Assembly (NCBI GenBank): GCA_944472155.2
Contig: OX235275.1
Coordinates: 26,278,865 to 26,342,864 of the forward strand
DNA: 64,000 nucleotides
Direction: 5' to 3'
Origin: Trichobilharzia szidati
Lineage: Eukaryota > Platyhelminthes > Trematoda > Strigeidida > Schistosomatidae
Under the pieces are notes generated by a model, which worked only from the letters and a program-made list of their open reading frames with translations, had not been told where the DNA came from and searched no databases. Below are positions 23,401 through 38,400 of this stretch, in pieces. Position numbers and translations under genes: made by a program. How positions within the stretch are numbered: the first letter of the stretch is position 1; each line of letters starts with the position of its first letter.

Positions 23401-26400
23401 TTAGGACGTGTGTTACGCATGCACGCCTTGCCATCCATCGCTTTCCTCGACAATGGGCGATGTTAGCCGACATAGGATCGGTGAGGTTGGAAAAGAGCTA
23501 GCTACTGGTGGTCAAAGTAAAACATGACTTCACCAGTCAATCAAATCCACAACAGTTAGTTTAAGCCAGCTATGTAGGAAGATGTAGACTTCCTGACTGG
23601 TTGGAGTCCTCGAGACGGTAAACACCAATGGCGGCTGGAGACAATTGGTGATATGGCTGGCTCAAAGTGATCGTTCTCAGTGGCTGGTGCAGATGCATCC
23701 ACCTCCCTGTGACTTATAATTTCCAATGAAACTATATTGTTCTTCGTTACTACTATTCCTTATGTCTCATATCTCTCTTTACTGTTTCTATTTTGAATTT
23801 CTTCTACTTTCTTCTCTTGCTTTGTGTGCTATATGGAGGGAGTGTGGCGACTCGAACTGCTGCACATCGGTGCAAAGTTCTATGTTGAAACCAGTCGGTC
23901 AGTCAGTCAGTCAGTCAGATGGAAGTCTTTAGCAGCCTATTAGAAATGAATTTTGTGATTTCGCGCGCGTCAAGTTTCTGACCCACTGTAGAAGAGCTGA
24001 TTGACTTAACATTTGGTTTTGAAAATCTGAATTTTGTTTTTGATGCTTAGTGACGAAGATTTCCAGACTGATTTCAAGGCTATGAAGGTGTGGTCTGTCT
24101 TTTCGATTCCTGTAGTTGAAACAATGCTGTCTAGATATAGTAGAGGAAGTGTTGTTGTCCTAGTTGGTTGGTCATGTCCATCACCTCTGTTTTCTCTATG
24201 TCCACTTGAAGTCTTGTTTTTACTGCTTTTTCTGCCCACAGTGTTAGAAATCATGAAACTCCTTGAATGTGTATACTTCTGTAGCAGTTGTAGGGCAGGA
24301 ATCTGGGGCTTATCGTTTCGAGATTTTGTAGTTCATTGGCTTATCGCGTCCGATTTAAAGCTAGTACATCCGAGTTTCTAGTTTCACCTGAGCAATTGAG
24401 TTAGTGTCATTAGGCCTCACACCTTGAATGTGGTGACTCATAGCTTTCTACATGGAATTCATCTATTCGGAGTAACTGGTTTTAAACAACAATAACAACA
24501 TCACCAGCAATAGCACTCAGCGGATGGAAGCTGAGTGCTGCATTCATGGGCGTGTTTGACTTCTATCATGGGAAGTATTAGTGTGTTAACGTTTTGCGTC
24601 TCAACCGAGTCTGTTTCTTGCGTCCTTTTCTGTTTGAATTTCCTGTAATCTTCCTTTTTTATTATGTATGAAACTGATCGGTTACTAATGTGACTAATAT
24701 TTACACAGTTCAAATGTTGCGCGCACCAAAGAGGGGGGGGAGGTTGTTCCTAAGGTCAGCAATCAGCCTTATGGAGTATCCTGCTGTATGAATTGTAGTA
24801 GTAGTAGGACTATTAGTTTCTAAGAGGATTAATTCAAACTCCGGTGGGCGCATACTGATGAAGAGTCCCAAACTAGGAAGAAACAGCTGTCCAGTACTCC
24901 CAGTTGGTTTTCCAATGGTTCTCTAACCAATGTCAGCTCATGATATGAAATCCTGTAACCAATCAATCAAAATCCCTACAAACCAATACTTTAACTATTT
25001 TAATTCAACCGGAGATGTCGTACAGAGTTTCACCGTACAACTTTTGCACAGAAGTCCAGCAGTTCATGTTGCCACACTCCGCATAGGATACAAAGGAAGA
25101 TAAAAGAGACAGAAAAAGAGATTCAGAAACACGCGGATAAACAGAAATATGGAGGAGAAGGAATAGTAGCATGGAAAAACAGTAGGGAGATCACATGTGG
25201 TGAATTCATCTGCACCATAAATGAGGACGATTTTGACCCGTATCACCAATATTCTCCAGCCATTGACTCTTAGATTCCTGAAGATCTCAGCCAAGCAGTC
25301 TACGCCTCTTCGCACGTGGCTCAAACTAACTGTCAAAGAATTCATGGAGTGATCCCAAGTTTTGATTTGACCACCGCTAGGTCTTTTCCAACTTCACCGA
25401 TCCTATGTCAGCTAACATTGTTGGTTGTCGAGGTAGGCGATTAGTGTAGCATCACAACCTTGTTGATTGACATACTCCCCTTACTTAATATTCGACATCA
25501 CCTACATGGGAGACAGAACGTAGACACTTATGATCAAAGACAGGGAGTGGTAGGACCCAGTGTAAAATAGTATATCATCCTTTCTCATGTGTCGTGTGAT
25601 TTATTATGTGATGGAGTCGATACATGATTTTGTGTGTGACCAATTCATCTTCCATTGTCTCACCTTGTTCTTTGTCTGATCACCAACCAATCAGGATAGA
25701 TATTTCCAACCAATAAGAACAATGCATTCTAACGGTTGTGAGTCTACTTTATTGTGGTTAAGAGAATGTACAAATATCATGTGTTGTTTCTTAAACTATG
25801 TAGTATAGTACAGTATAGTATCTTACAGTCACAGACCAGCCATTTTCTTTTAATATTTGCGTGTCTCAGATAAGACGAAGGTACAACCGACCAATGGGCA
25901 TATTAACGTGCCATTCAGATTCATCACCGTTATAGTATTAGACAGGCACAGATATAACAGAATAGCAACGGGTCTGTTTAGTTCAGTTATAACAGACAGT
26001 CTTTCCATATCTTCTACCTTCGATGGCCATCCTTCACAGACATAAAGCGGGACGGAGCGAATGGCTGCTCAGTGAAAGTGGTCGTCGCGCTCCATATGAC
26101 TACATTCAACATAATGTTCACAGTTATTCTCGAATTATTCTTGCCTATTTCTAGAAGTTTTCATGTTCCTGTCGTTCTCCGGACATTTTAAAGCCTCTAT
26201 TTCTCGTTCGCATAAGTTTCTTTCCCTCGCTTTATTCTGATATTTCAATGTCAACATACATAGTGCTATGCATAGCTTAGCATTTCTCATAACTGTTGTG
26301 CTTTATGCTATTTCTACACTGGGAATGACCTCACCAGGTGTTCATCTGTCATCTTTTCCCGAACACTTTTTAATTTATCAGACGTCGATCATCCATTTCG

Positions 26401-29400
26401 TTCTGTAGACGATGGATGTTGTACTACTGAGGACTTCATTCTGCTTGGTGGGATATTATCCTTCAGTTAATTTGCTGAAGTTCTATTAATTTCACTATTT
26501 TTCTATGTGTTTCGAAGTAGTTCATCGTGTCTGCATTTGGATATCTCGAATGGTGATTTCATAAACTTTAAAAAAAATATTATTTAAAGCAATCAGTTCC
26601 CTTGATGAATTTCGACAACACAATAAGAAGACGCAGTTTATCTGAAACGCGTAATGTGCATATTTGCGAAACACATTTCGGACATTCTGATCACACACAC
26701 ACGAGTACTTGTCATACGCAGTTTGTATAGACGGCAAGAAGGCATAATTAATTACAATACAGGTCAGATTGTGTACAGGTCAAGGTCACAAATAATGGGT
26801 AGGGAGACGTAAAGGTGTCGGTAAGAAAGATGAAAAGACAAAAAACAAAGCAAAGAAGGGATTGAAAATATTATGAAGTAAATTGAACCTTGGTTCTGAA
26901 TTGGATTACCAAGGCAGGTTCAAAGTAATAACAAACAACTTTTGGACACATAAAACAGCTTTAAGCCTTTTTGTGACTAAAGCTTCAACGAATTTAAGCA
27001 CGTGGCCCAACTTTGTTTTACATATGGGCTTAAAGGCATTGTTGAAGTCAACCTTATGACCGTCTCTATAATGTCCTTCGCTATAGATGATGTTGGACAT
27101 CTATTTCCGGTGTCGATTGTGTCTGGCGATTTTACTTTTCGTTGCAGTCATCTGAAATGTGTTCTCTTGCCCTAACCTGCAGAGACCGATGGGTCCTCCC
27201 TATGTACGTGTCTCCACACATACATGAAAACTGATAAACACGGTGGGATGTGACACTATCGTTCGGATAATGTGAGGGTTTACAGGACAGCATAGTTCTC
27301 GTTTTCTCTATGAAGATAAGTTTAGCTGCATAATAAGTTCCATTATTTGCAGCGTTGAGTCTTTGTCTAGTGACCAGACTTTGTTGATCACCTCTGAAGA
27401 GCGAGGATATGTGAACATCATTTTTGGGCGCTGATTGGATTGATAGAGTTCTATGGTTGACACTTCTATAACACCTAATAAATCTCAGCGGGTAATTGTT
27501 ATCTAACAATACTTCAGTGAGGTGTTGTCTTTCTTCTTCAATTGTATCGGGAGTACATATACGGTGAATGCGCTTGAACAAACACTTAACCAACGCCTTT
27601 TTTATACTGTAGTGGACAGAGACTATGATAATTTAGATAATGTCCCGTCAATGTGGACTTTCTGTAGACAGATCGTTTTACTGACCCATCTTCTCGGCGG
27701 GTTATGAGTACATCTAAAACTGGCAGGCAACCATTATTCTCTTTAACGTATGTTAGCGATATACTGTTGTGTTGTACTGTGTTGATCTGGTTTAGGATTT
27801 CTATGGCGTCTGTCGGTTTATCACAAACGACTATTATGTCATCTCCATATCTCTTATAAAAATAAACTTTTCCAATTTCTTCCTCCACTAGGTTCTCAAC
27901 ATGCGACATATATATATCAGCTAACAATGAACCTAGGCGGCTTCCCATAGCAACACCATCGATCTGGCGATAATGCTCACCCTCGAATGTAAACTTAACA
28001 TTGTTAGTACATAGACGCAGTAACTCTTTTAAATAAGATATGGACATTGGTAATAGGAAATCGTTGTCAGAGATGTAATCACATAAAATGTCAGCCGTCT
28101 GTAAAAGAGGTACATTTGTAAATAAAGAATCAACATCTAGGGAAAACATGGTTTTGTCCTTTATTTCAACGTTATCAAGACAATCAATTAACTCAAAAGT
28201 ATCTTTCAATGAGAACTTACAGAAGCTTCTTCTAATAGGCTCTAATATTTCCACTAGCCACTGTGCAAGTTTGTGGGTTGGAGATCTGCACATTGACATA
28301 ATGGGACGTAGAGGAATGTTAGGTTTATGTGTTTTGGACAGACCATGCATGTGTAGTAATTGGGACTGCGTAGGCTTTAGTGAATTGAATTTCTCTCTGT
28401 TAATCACATTCATGTTTAAGAGTTTTACTAGATTATTTGTCACCATATTTTGTACATTCTTCACATCTTCCAGATTGCAGTCTCTCGTAAATTTATCATT
28501 GTTTCCAAGAATGCATAACATTTTACTTTTATATTCAATTTTGTCCATTATAACTACACCAGACCCTTTATCTGGTCTGAGGATAACGATGTCAGTATTA
28601 TGTTTGAGTTCTTTTAGCGCTTTAAAGTGCTCAGATGTTAGGATACTTTTCTGAAACGTACGACTATTGCAAAATTGGTGAGCAATGTCAACTAACTTTG
28701 CTTTGAACCAACTATGATGATCTTGAGAAACGGGAGTAAGAGACTTCAACTGGTCATGTAGATTTTCAAATTGTGCGTGTACTTCGAGTTCTGAGAAATA
28801 CTTTTGAGGAACACAAATTACTTAGGTCGGAGTGATAAGGCTTGTTTCTGTAGTGATGAAAGTGTTATAGAAGAAGATAGGTTGACAACGTATTTCTCTG
28901 GATTTACAGGGAAAGGAGTTACAAGTTTGTTGTCATTAAGTAATTTGTCTAGCTTCTTACGCATTTTTGCTCTTGTTTTGACAGCGAGGGATGCACAGAA
29001 GGCAGTGAAGTTCATGTGACATATTAAAGATAATTCCGACAAAACAGATGAAACAGATGTATGAATCAGCAGTAATTGTTGCAGCTTTTCTTCTGCTATT
29101 TCAATATGCGATTTGGCAAGGTGAAGAAAGTTGGAATTATTTGGTTGCAGTTTACTTGATTTCAAAATTTTGTAAAAATGTCTTGGGAAGGTGTGATTAG
29201 AAATACATGATTTATAAAATTCCAGTCTTTCACCTTCCGAAAAGATTTTGCACTTGAGGATTATAAGATCATCTTTCTTCTTAATTGTGCAAGGGGAACT
29301 AATTACTTTAAATTTGTGAAGAGAAGACTCCCTCCATGTTGAGAACCTAGTGGAGGAAGAAATTGGAAAAGTTTATTTTTATAAGAGATATGGAGATGAC

Positions 29401-32400
29401 ATAATAGTCGTTTGTGATAAACCGACAGACGCCATAGAAATCCTAAACCAGATCAACACAGTACAACACAACAGTATATCGCTAACATACGTTGAAGAGA
29501 ATAATGGTTGCCTGCCAGTTTTAGATGTACTCATAACCCGCCGAGAAGATGGGTCAGTAAAACGATCTGTCTACAGAAAGTCCACATTGACGGGACATTA
29601 TCTAAATTATCATAGTCTCTGTCCACTACAGTATAAAAAAGGCGTTGGTTAAGTGTTTGTTCAAGCGCATTCACCGTATATGTACTCCCGATACAATTGA
29701 AGAAGAAAGACAACACCTCACTGAAATATTGTTAGATAACAATTACCCGCTGAGATTTATTAGGTGTTATAGAAGTGTCAACCATAGAACTCTATCAATC
29801 CAATCAGCGCCCAAAAATGATGTTCACATATCCTCGCTCTTCAGAGGTGATCAACAAAGTCTGGTCACTAGACAAAGACTCAACGCTGCAAATAATGGAA
29901 CTTATTATGCAGCTAAACTTATCTTCATAGAGAAAACGAGAACTATGCTGTCCTGTAAACCCTCACATTATCCGAACGATAGTGTCACATCCCACCGTGT
30001 TTATCAGTTTTCATGTATGTGTGGAGACACGTACATAGGGAGGACCCATCGGTCTCTGCAGGTTAGGGCAAGAGAACACATTTCAGATGACTGCAATGAA
30101 AAGTAAAATCGCCAGACACAATCGACACCGGAAATAGATGTCCAACATCATCTATAGCGAAGGACATTATAGCGACGGGTTGACTTCAACAATGCCTTTA
30201 AGCCCATATGTAAAACAAAGTTGGGCCACGTGCTTAAATTCGTTGAAGCCTTAGTCACAAAAAGGCTTAAAGCTGTTTTATGTGTCCAAAAGTTGTTTGT
30301 TATTACTTTGAACCTGCCTTGGTAATCCAATTCAGAACCAAGGTTCAATTTACTTCATAATATTTTCAATCCCTTCTTTGCTTTGTTTTTTGTCTTTTTA
30401 TCTTTCTTACCGACACCTTTACGTCTCCCCACCCATTATTTGTGACCTTGACCTGTACACAATCTGACCTGTATTGTAATTATTCATGCCTTCTTGCCGT
30501 CTATACAAACTGCGTATGACAAGTACTCGTGTGTGTGTGTGTCCGAAATTTGTTTCGCAAATATGCACATTACGCGTTTCAGATAAACTGCGTCTTCTTA
30601 TTGTGTTGTCGAAATTCATCAAGGGAACTGATTGCTTTAAATAATATTTTTTTTGAAGTTTATGAAATCACCATTCGAGATATCGAAATGCAGACACGAT
30701 CAACTACTTCGAAACACATGGAAAAATAGTGAAATTAATAGAATATATGTGTAAAACTTGGGCACTGTGGTAGTAAGTAATTCCATATTAGTTTGTTTAT
30801 TAGGTATATCACACAGTGAAACAGTATTATTTACTGGATGACGTTTCGAACAAAATTTATTGTTCATAATCATATCAATTGTGATCACACGACTTTGACA
30901 CTTGAGTTTTATAGTTTTCTTTGTTCTCCCCCATTTGTCGTATGGGTAGTAGAATTTTCCAAATATCGGGGACAGGTGATGAATCATTCCTATTACATGT
31001 ATTTGTAGTTGATTCGATAAACAAAGCTTTTGTTATCAATCTCTCCCTATACCCTGTGACATTAGATTTTAAAACTGTCATCCTATCCCATCCTATTGTA
31101 TGGTTGTGTGTGACTGCATGCAGTGCTATAGCTGAATTATTCTCTAGATTTCTTATCTTATTCGGGTCAACCAATCTAGATTTTGCTAAGTTTTTATGTT
31201 CAGCTAGTCTGACTGCCCCTGTTCTACTAGTTTGACCTATGTATTTGACCTGACAATCATTCCAGCAGGGTATTAGATAAACTAAATTGTTTTGTTTTAA
31301 AGGCTCTACAGGATCCTTTAACCGACAAAGCTTGTTTCTAATTGAGTTTGTGGGTTTGAATGCCGTTTTTATTCCTGCCTTGTTAAGAATTTTGCGTAAG
31401 GCTTCCGAGGTTCCTTCCTTGTATGGAATTACTACTGATGATTTAGATTCTTTATTGTTGGTGTCGTCATTAATATTATTATTATTATTATCACTATTAT
31501 CATTATCATTATTATTGTTATCACTATCGCTACTATCATTATTTATTTTATTTTTACATTTCTTTACATATTTCCTGACTAATTTATCCGGGTAATTATT
31601 AAGTTTTAAGGCTTCTTTTATGTGTGTTAGTTCCTGTTTTAGATACCAAAGAACAAAAGTTCTCAACTCCTTTGACTGTATATTGTAACCGTAGGACTTA
31701 GTTACTTTGATGAATACTGACACTCTTATAAGAAGCTGGGCGTTATTTTCTCTGTATTTTTAATTGTTTAATTGTGACTTAACATACGTGTATTGCTAAT
31801 GTTACACCTCAAGGAATATTACAATATCCTTTCTTGCCTGTCTGTAGAATATTCTTTTAACTATTTCTGTATATACCAATAAGGTTGAAATGTCCGGCCA
31901 CTGTTGGCATATTGGCTCCTACCTAGTACGGACGCTTCGACGATTTCTGAGGATTAACTCGAAGTAATTTGGTGGACAGATGGTGACTAGCAGTGATGGA
32001 ATTCAGACTGTGGGACTTGTCGGCTGGCTGGAGGAGTGTTGATGGTGTTCCCACTGAGTCTGAACACTTTAGTCCAATCAGTTGATAGGAAAATCCAAAT
32101 TAAATTGAAAAACACAAATAATAACTAAATACCCGTTAGTGAAGAAGTGGCTCTCGTGGCCCAACTGGTCTACTGGATAACCCTCTTTGTATTTGAAACG
32201 AAGGGTACTGAGTTCGAGTCCCAACAGGAATACCATTGCTGATCTACTCTCTTGGGATGCAGTTACCTCCGGCTAGCCAATGAGTCCTACGAATAAGATG
32301 AAATCCGCATCCTGGATTCCTGCCGCTGCTAGTCACCATCCACCGAATAACATCAACGTTAATACTCAGATATCGTCGTGGCATTCCGTATTAGGAGCCG

Positions 32401-32446
32401 GCCGTCATGATATCATTCTATGCTGTTTATTTTGTTGTTCTTGGTT

Positions 32447-32483
<37 letters not shown>

Positions 32484-35400
32484 ACACTTTGACACTGTGT
32501 TAGTTTGTAGCTCCATATCAATTAATTTGCTAGATACATCAGACAAACAGTGAAGCAGTTGTATTAACTGGACAAAGAGTTTTTGAAACAATCTATTATT
32601 GTTTATAATTATATTATCAATTTCAGCTACACACTACTCGGAAACTTGACTTTCATAGTTCTCAGGTATTACTTTAAAGGAATTAGATCAATTTCAGGTT
32701 TGATCGGAAACTGACTTCAATAGTTGGATATAACCAATGGAAACCAGCAGGGGGAGTAGTGCATAGCTGTTTCGTCTTAGCTTGGGACTCTTCATCAGTA
32801 CACACCATGGCTTGAATCCCGCGACTTACAATCCTGCTACAAGGCAAGCTCGCCGATCAATCAACCAATCGGGACAGAATCCAATAGTGCGACTGCCGGC
32901 CAATATCATCATCATCATCGGCGAGTATCTATCCTCACAGTCAGCTTGGTGGACCCCGCTGGTCACGACTTCTAACTAAGAACTTCTGTAGTCAGTTACT
33001 AGTGAGCAGTAGAAACAATTTTCAGGGATTCGATCGATTTCAAGTTTTCTCATGAACTGATTTTAGTTATCGTTTTCCCTTCGCCTATTTCATTCGGGGT
33101 GGCAGTGCTTTCCCTGTTGTTCAAGTGGACAGGTAGGTGTTAAATCATTTCAGTTGCATGCATTCTCAGACTAGTAGACCGACGCTGACAAGATTGGGAA
33201 TCTAGAAAAAAGCTGAGCTATATCACTACTTGCAGTTTTACAACCCACCCATCTATACAATGCGATGGGTGGCACAGTGGTTGGGACTCTCGCGCCGATC
33301 ATGCACATGGTCCAGAGTTCGATCCTCCTCTGTCGACGCACACCTAATATCAATAGTTGGCCTGCAGAATTTGGGCTACCGATATCAATATGAAGAAAAT
33401 AAGCAGAGGATAAATGAGGGATGTCATCCAGAAAGCAAGCAGGCACATTTGTCAAGATCATTCAACATTCATTAATTCGTGTTACTTTCAGAAATGTGGA
33501 GGAAGGAAGGATGTTGAAACATGTTCGCCATTGATTCCGATTCTTGCCCATATCTGATAACTTTTCAAACCACCGATTTGAACTATCTTTCGAAGCCTAA
33601 CCTGAGAGTCGTGGTGTTCTAAATGATGCTAACGCGGCACAAATATCATTCGTCCCACGACGCCACGTCATAATAAGTTGACCACGTCTCTGCTTTTTCC
33701 ACCCATTCCCAGGTGGCCAGCGAACAAAGACCTCGTAATGAAGCCTCTGGAATGACATTCACAGCGCATATTCAAGCCACTGAAGCTGGTGTTATCACAT
33801 GACGACGATACTCTACAGGACCTTAGAATCAATCATACAATGAATCCATCGGATGCAAGCAGCTCTACGCAGACAGTGATGATCTAATACGCAGAGTTGC
33901 CGCACATCCTCAGCTCGGAGAGGTCAAGTTTCACAGGTGTAGAATAGAATTGGGTACACCGAAGCATTGTAAACCTGATCTTCGAAAGCCAGACTGACGG
34001 GCCCACTTCTTAACTTGGAGAGTCTTGGGTGTGCGTATTATTCAAGAGTCCCAAAGTAGAGTGACGTGGCTGTTCAGTCAGTAGTACGTGCTTGTTTTCA
34101 GTAGTCAGTTCGTGGTCAGTACTTTTTATCAGTTAGTAGGGAATTGTAACACGTACACTTACTCTTCGTACTAAACTGTTCGTTTTGTTTTTTGCTCCCA
34201 ATTTCACTATCATTTTTTTCCCAGGTGTTAGCTATTAATCGTGCAAGTGAAAGAGGCGTAATCACTGTAAAGATTAATTTATCCCCACAAGTACAACAAC
34301 AATGTACAACATTTGTATCTCAAAAATACTTATCCACTGTGAATCGTGGTCATTGGGATTATGTTATGCAAGCGTTTGATGATGCATGGAAGCGTTTGAT
34401 TGATCCACATTTAGTGCGTAGTATTCGGTAAGAAGATGATGGCGTAGTTTTATTACTGAAAAATAATATTTATTTGACTGTTTCTTCTTTTTTTCGCGTA
34501 AATCCGCGTTTTATTTTTATTTTTGAAGTTTTATGTTGTTGTTTTTTCCACTGGAGTAAGAGAGAGAGAGATTGTACAGGCTATTTGTGATATGGATTAC
34601 TTGTTTTGTGACAAAGATGACAAGGGAGCCGTGATTCTCCATTTTTCTTTTCGATAGAAAAATCAACACTTGCTTCACTTGTCCATCAGTGTCTGGGATG
34701 ATTTATGCTGAATTCTAATTGACGCGGCGAAATTAATACAATGAAGTCAAACTTGTCATCATCTTCTTGCACTTCGTTCTCAGTGACTTTTTTTGTAAAC
34801 ACAGTAACTGACATTAGTCAATATACTGTTTATATGTATTCACAATGTACCACATATTGATATTAGATGGTTGGAAGCAATCGACAGGAAGCCTTGGGCC
34901 TATATTTCATGCTAGTTGGCACTCACCAGCCAGCAAGGCGTATCTGCCACCTAGAAGGAACTCATGTCCCTTCTGAGATTCAAACCCGCGTCACCCAGTG
35001 CTGTCTGCAGTCAGAGACGTTATCTCTGAGTTATAAAGCTGTATTGAATACTGTTGTAACGACAGAAGACAAGGGCCAGGCAACAGATCGTTCATTGAGT
35101 AAATCAACAGATATTTATACATTTTTTATGTGCATTATTGTTAGCGGAGAAGCAACGTCCTCTGATTGGTTGTTTTCTTGCTGAAGGTTATTCTGTACTG
35201 CTCGTGACCGCTTCTTAGAAAGTTAATCCATTTATCTGCGAATCGCATTTGCACACACTGAGTCTGCTGTGAATGGTTGTTGAGTTCCTCACGGTTAGGC
35301 TTTGTTCTTGTTTTTTCTCATGACCCTGATTCGGGACGCAAACATTGACGTAAATTGTTGTCTACAATTTTGGCTTGCAGACAGCTCTCACCACATTATT

Positions 35401-38400
35401 ACTATTATTATTAGTAGTAGTAGTATCATTTCTTTAGGTCTAGAGTGGAACATTGGGCTTCAGAAACACTTCACTCTGTTCTGTGAATTCTTTTTTTAAC
35501 TGGCTAATTCGACTACCTGTAAGCTTTCATTTCCTCGTCACAGGAGCTCCTCCATGTCACTCTCGAAATGACGCCTAACTTTTCATCTTCCCCATTGGGG
35601 GTTACACACTTGAAGGTCAGCTTGGTGTGTGATGTCACTCAGTGGTGTCTCCTCAGCGTGTTGTTGCTTATCCTTTCTGGTTGACTATCTTGATCTCTTC
35701 ATTATCGAGTGAAATGGGCAGAGGTGTTGATTGAATTAGTTTGCAGTAGCCCTGTGGGAATGATTTTGGCAACGTGCCAAGGATGCGGATCTTGTTCCTT
35801 CAACTGAGTGCAGCAGATTTTGAAATAGTAGAAAAGATTTTTAGCTAAGGTGGATGGTTTTTAATCTACTTGTGTTCTCTAAGTTGGTTGCTTTAACTGG
35901 GAAGCTTTCGTTGTCCTTGTAGACAACATCTTCAGCGCAGGCTTTAGTCTGACAACCCCGTGTTGTGAATGGTTTTCAATTTACATTCAACACTTTTTGA
36001 TTGAACACAAGTCAGTAACTAGTGTGATGTGTCTAGTTCTATTTTTAGTGCAGACTGAATTTTATCAGTCAAGTTTGCAATGGGGCCACCATGACTGGTG
36101 AGTGCCAACTGGCACAAAACCCAGGTCCAAGGCTTCCTTCCGATTGTCTCCAACCATCTAATGCCAACAATTCATCACTTTTATTGACTTGGACTCTGAA
36201 TTTCCTCGCCGTATCATTTATATCTTATTAGTTGGTAAATTTGTTCTATAGTAATGTGTGTCTGGTAGTCTCAGATGCATCTGAATGCCAAACAGGCTTT
36301 TAGAAATTCCCTGGCATTTGTTTGATGTTTCCTCTGTTTAAAATATCTGCATTCTTCCAATCAAATTCATGTTCATAGCTGTCTAGATGCATCGATATAA
36401 AACAGGAGTACATATGTCGTGTCTTTTCACAGCTAATTTATGTTCTCGGATTCGGAATCGAAGTGGTCGCCCACTTTAACCGATGTAGTGTTTGTCAGAG
36501 TTCATTCAGTTTATTTTGTAAATGGTGTTGATCTTATCTCCTTTTTCTGTTGAATCTTTTGGTCTGCTAGCTTGTGCGTTATATCTATTTCAAACGGTCT
36601 CAATATTCTAGATGTTATTTCGGAGATATTTTTTTAAAATATGGTAGAGTGAATTTTCTTGTGGTCTTTAATGATGCCTTCTTGTTTGTATTACGACTTG
36701 AGTTTAAACATTTTTTGATGAAATTGTGTAGGCATTCATTCTTTTTGAAGACGGTTAGGTGGTATTTCTCTCCTATTCTCTTCAGCACTGGAGTGCTTGA
36801 GTGTGTGTTTGGACTCTTTTAAACAATGTCTGCACACAGTTTCTTCTGTGGGTAATGGGGTTATTACTATTATAGTTGAATATTTGATCTATCTGCGTTG
36901 ATTTTCTGCATACTTGTATTTCTAAATTTCCTGTGTTAGTTCTCTTGATTAAGACATCTAAGAGTGGAATTTTGTTGGCTAATTCTTCTTCTCTTGTGAA
37001 TTTAATGTCTTCAAATATGTTGTCTATTAATTTGTGGTTATATTCCAAATCATTTCTTACAACTATTACAACAACGTTAACCTATCCAGATTTTTGGTGT
37101 AATTATGTGTAGGCAGTGCTATTAATTCTAATCTTTGCATAAAGGCTTCAACTATTAATCCTGATATGGGCGATGATCCCATTGGTGTTCCTTTTATCTG
37201 TTAACAGATAGTTAACAGAATTAACTAGAGTTGTAAAAATTAACAAATTAATAAGATAGTTACAAGGGGAGAGGAAAAATCGTTTTTAAAAACTTAATAC
37301 ACATTATGTAATTGACCATGGCAAAGAGTGGAGCTGTACAGTATTGAGATGAGCTACTATTGAGCTGTGAGTATAGCAGGTTTATTTGAGCCTTTGCCAA
37401 ACCAAGATGGGAGGTGTTCAGAAATTTTACGATGAACTCGCCTGATCGTACATCCAATGTAACAAGCAGTTGTGCTGGTAAATACACATGGAAGGAAGAG
37501 GCGTAGCAGGACAGTGTGTCTTCATTTCTTGAGCTAAGTATTGCTTGGCTAATGAATGAATATACACTATAGCTAAGCTGCGTAGAAAGTCCTTTTGAAG
37601 GCCCTGTGTACAGCCCCAATTCTTTGCCATGGCCAATTACATAATGTGTATTAAGTTTTTAAAAACGAATTTTCCTCTCTCCTTGTAACTATTTTCTGAC
37701 TTTGTTAATTTTTTACAATTTTAGTTAATTCTATTAGGTTGTTTGTATTTTACGTAACTCTTCTGAGTTATCCTATTCTTCTTAGTCACTGTGGCTATTT
37801 TACAGATTTCTTGATTGTGTAATAACTTGTTGGTAACGTCTCAGAATCAACTTACCTTGAATTCCCTAATCGACTAATTCCCCCTCTCCTTCAAAACTTG
37901 GATATCTTCTTACTAGCACCTATTAGTTGATTGTTTTGATGACTTTTAACCTCTTAATTTCACCCCACTGTTGTACCTAAAATTGATTCACCAAAAATAA
38001 CTCCTTGATTTGTAGAAAATGTTGATGTAAAAAACGGCTACATATATTAGTGTAGAGCCAGTCAGCCAGCCAGCCAGCCGTTGATGAGGAACTAATTGAA
38101 ATCTGTTGTTGTTAAAAAAAATATACTTTTGTTGTACTTTGAAGTTTTCACAGCAATTGGATTGATTTTCCAGCCTAGGGTCTCTAGCTATACGCCCAAC
38201 CTTTCCTCTTTTCTTGACGTCTAGGACTGGCTAGATAACGAGCGAACGAGTAAACTAGGCGTAGTTTCAAACGAACTATAGAAAGCGGAAATATACTCGG
38301 GAAAGAATCATCACATGGTGAGATGTGATGATGTAATGAAGGATCGGGGAGATTTGTTAGTCATATCACCGATAGTTATCTTCAGTCATTGATTTTTATG

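Larger units (their letters stand above)
26481..30743 (-). mobile_element. Penelope-like element with 1.4-kb inverted arms
   Basis: The main copy is on the minus strand (about 29330 to 26481): N-terminal region, reverse transcriptase, GIY-YIG-type endonuclease, then the 3' part. A plus-strand partial copy (29339-30743) is the inverse of 26481-27902 and repeats the C-terminal part of the reverse transcriptase and the endonuclease. The arms are nearly identical. PLEs are known for truncated, directly or inversely repeated ends. Confidence 0.85.

Noticed and set aside
26500..26545. Possible hammerhead at the outer end of the PLE arms (minus: CGATGAACTACTTCGAAAC)
   Set aside because: GATGA and GAAAC flank a 3-bp GAA/TTC stem, but the core is ACGATGA, stem II is minimal and stem I could not be formed. 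Could be chance.
28088..28654. 188-codon plus-strand open frame
   Set aside because: It is antisense to the PLE reverse transcriptase, whose motifs are clear on the minus strand.
30840..30895. Hammerhead-like block at PLE ends (minus: GAACAA hairpin then CGAAACGTCATC)
   Set aside because: PLEs are reported to carry hammerheads, and the 3' half (hairpin, CGAAAC, GTCATC) is suggestive here and at 47640 and 48140. But with the hairpin as stem II the upstream bases do not give CUGANGA, and no stem I partner was found. Not called without a covariance search.
31465..31535. Microsatellite expansion as a regulatory repeat
   Set aside because: The (ATT)-type tract is in frame within the PLE family 2 ORF and encodes Asn/Asp residues; no other role is visible.
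37260..37619. 119-codon minus-strand open frame in the fold-back element
   Set aside because: The recognisable endonuclease motif ([19 protein letters not shown]) is in a different frame of the same strand, so this frame is a shadow.
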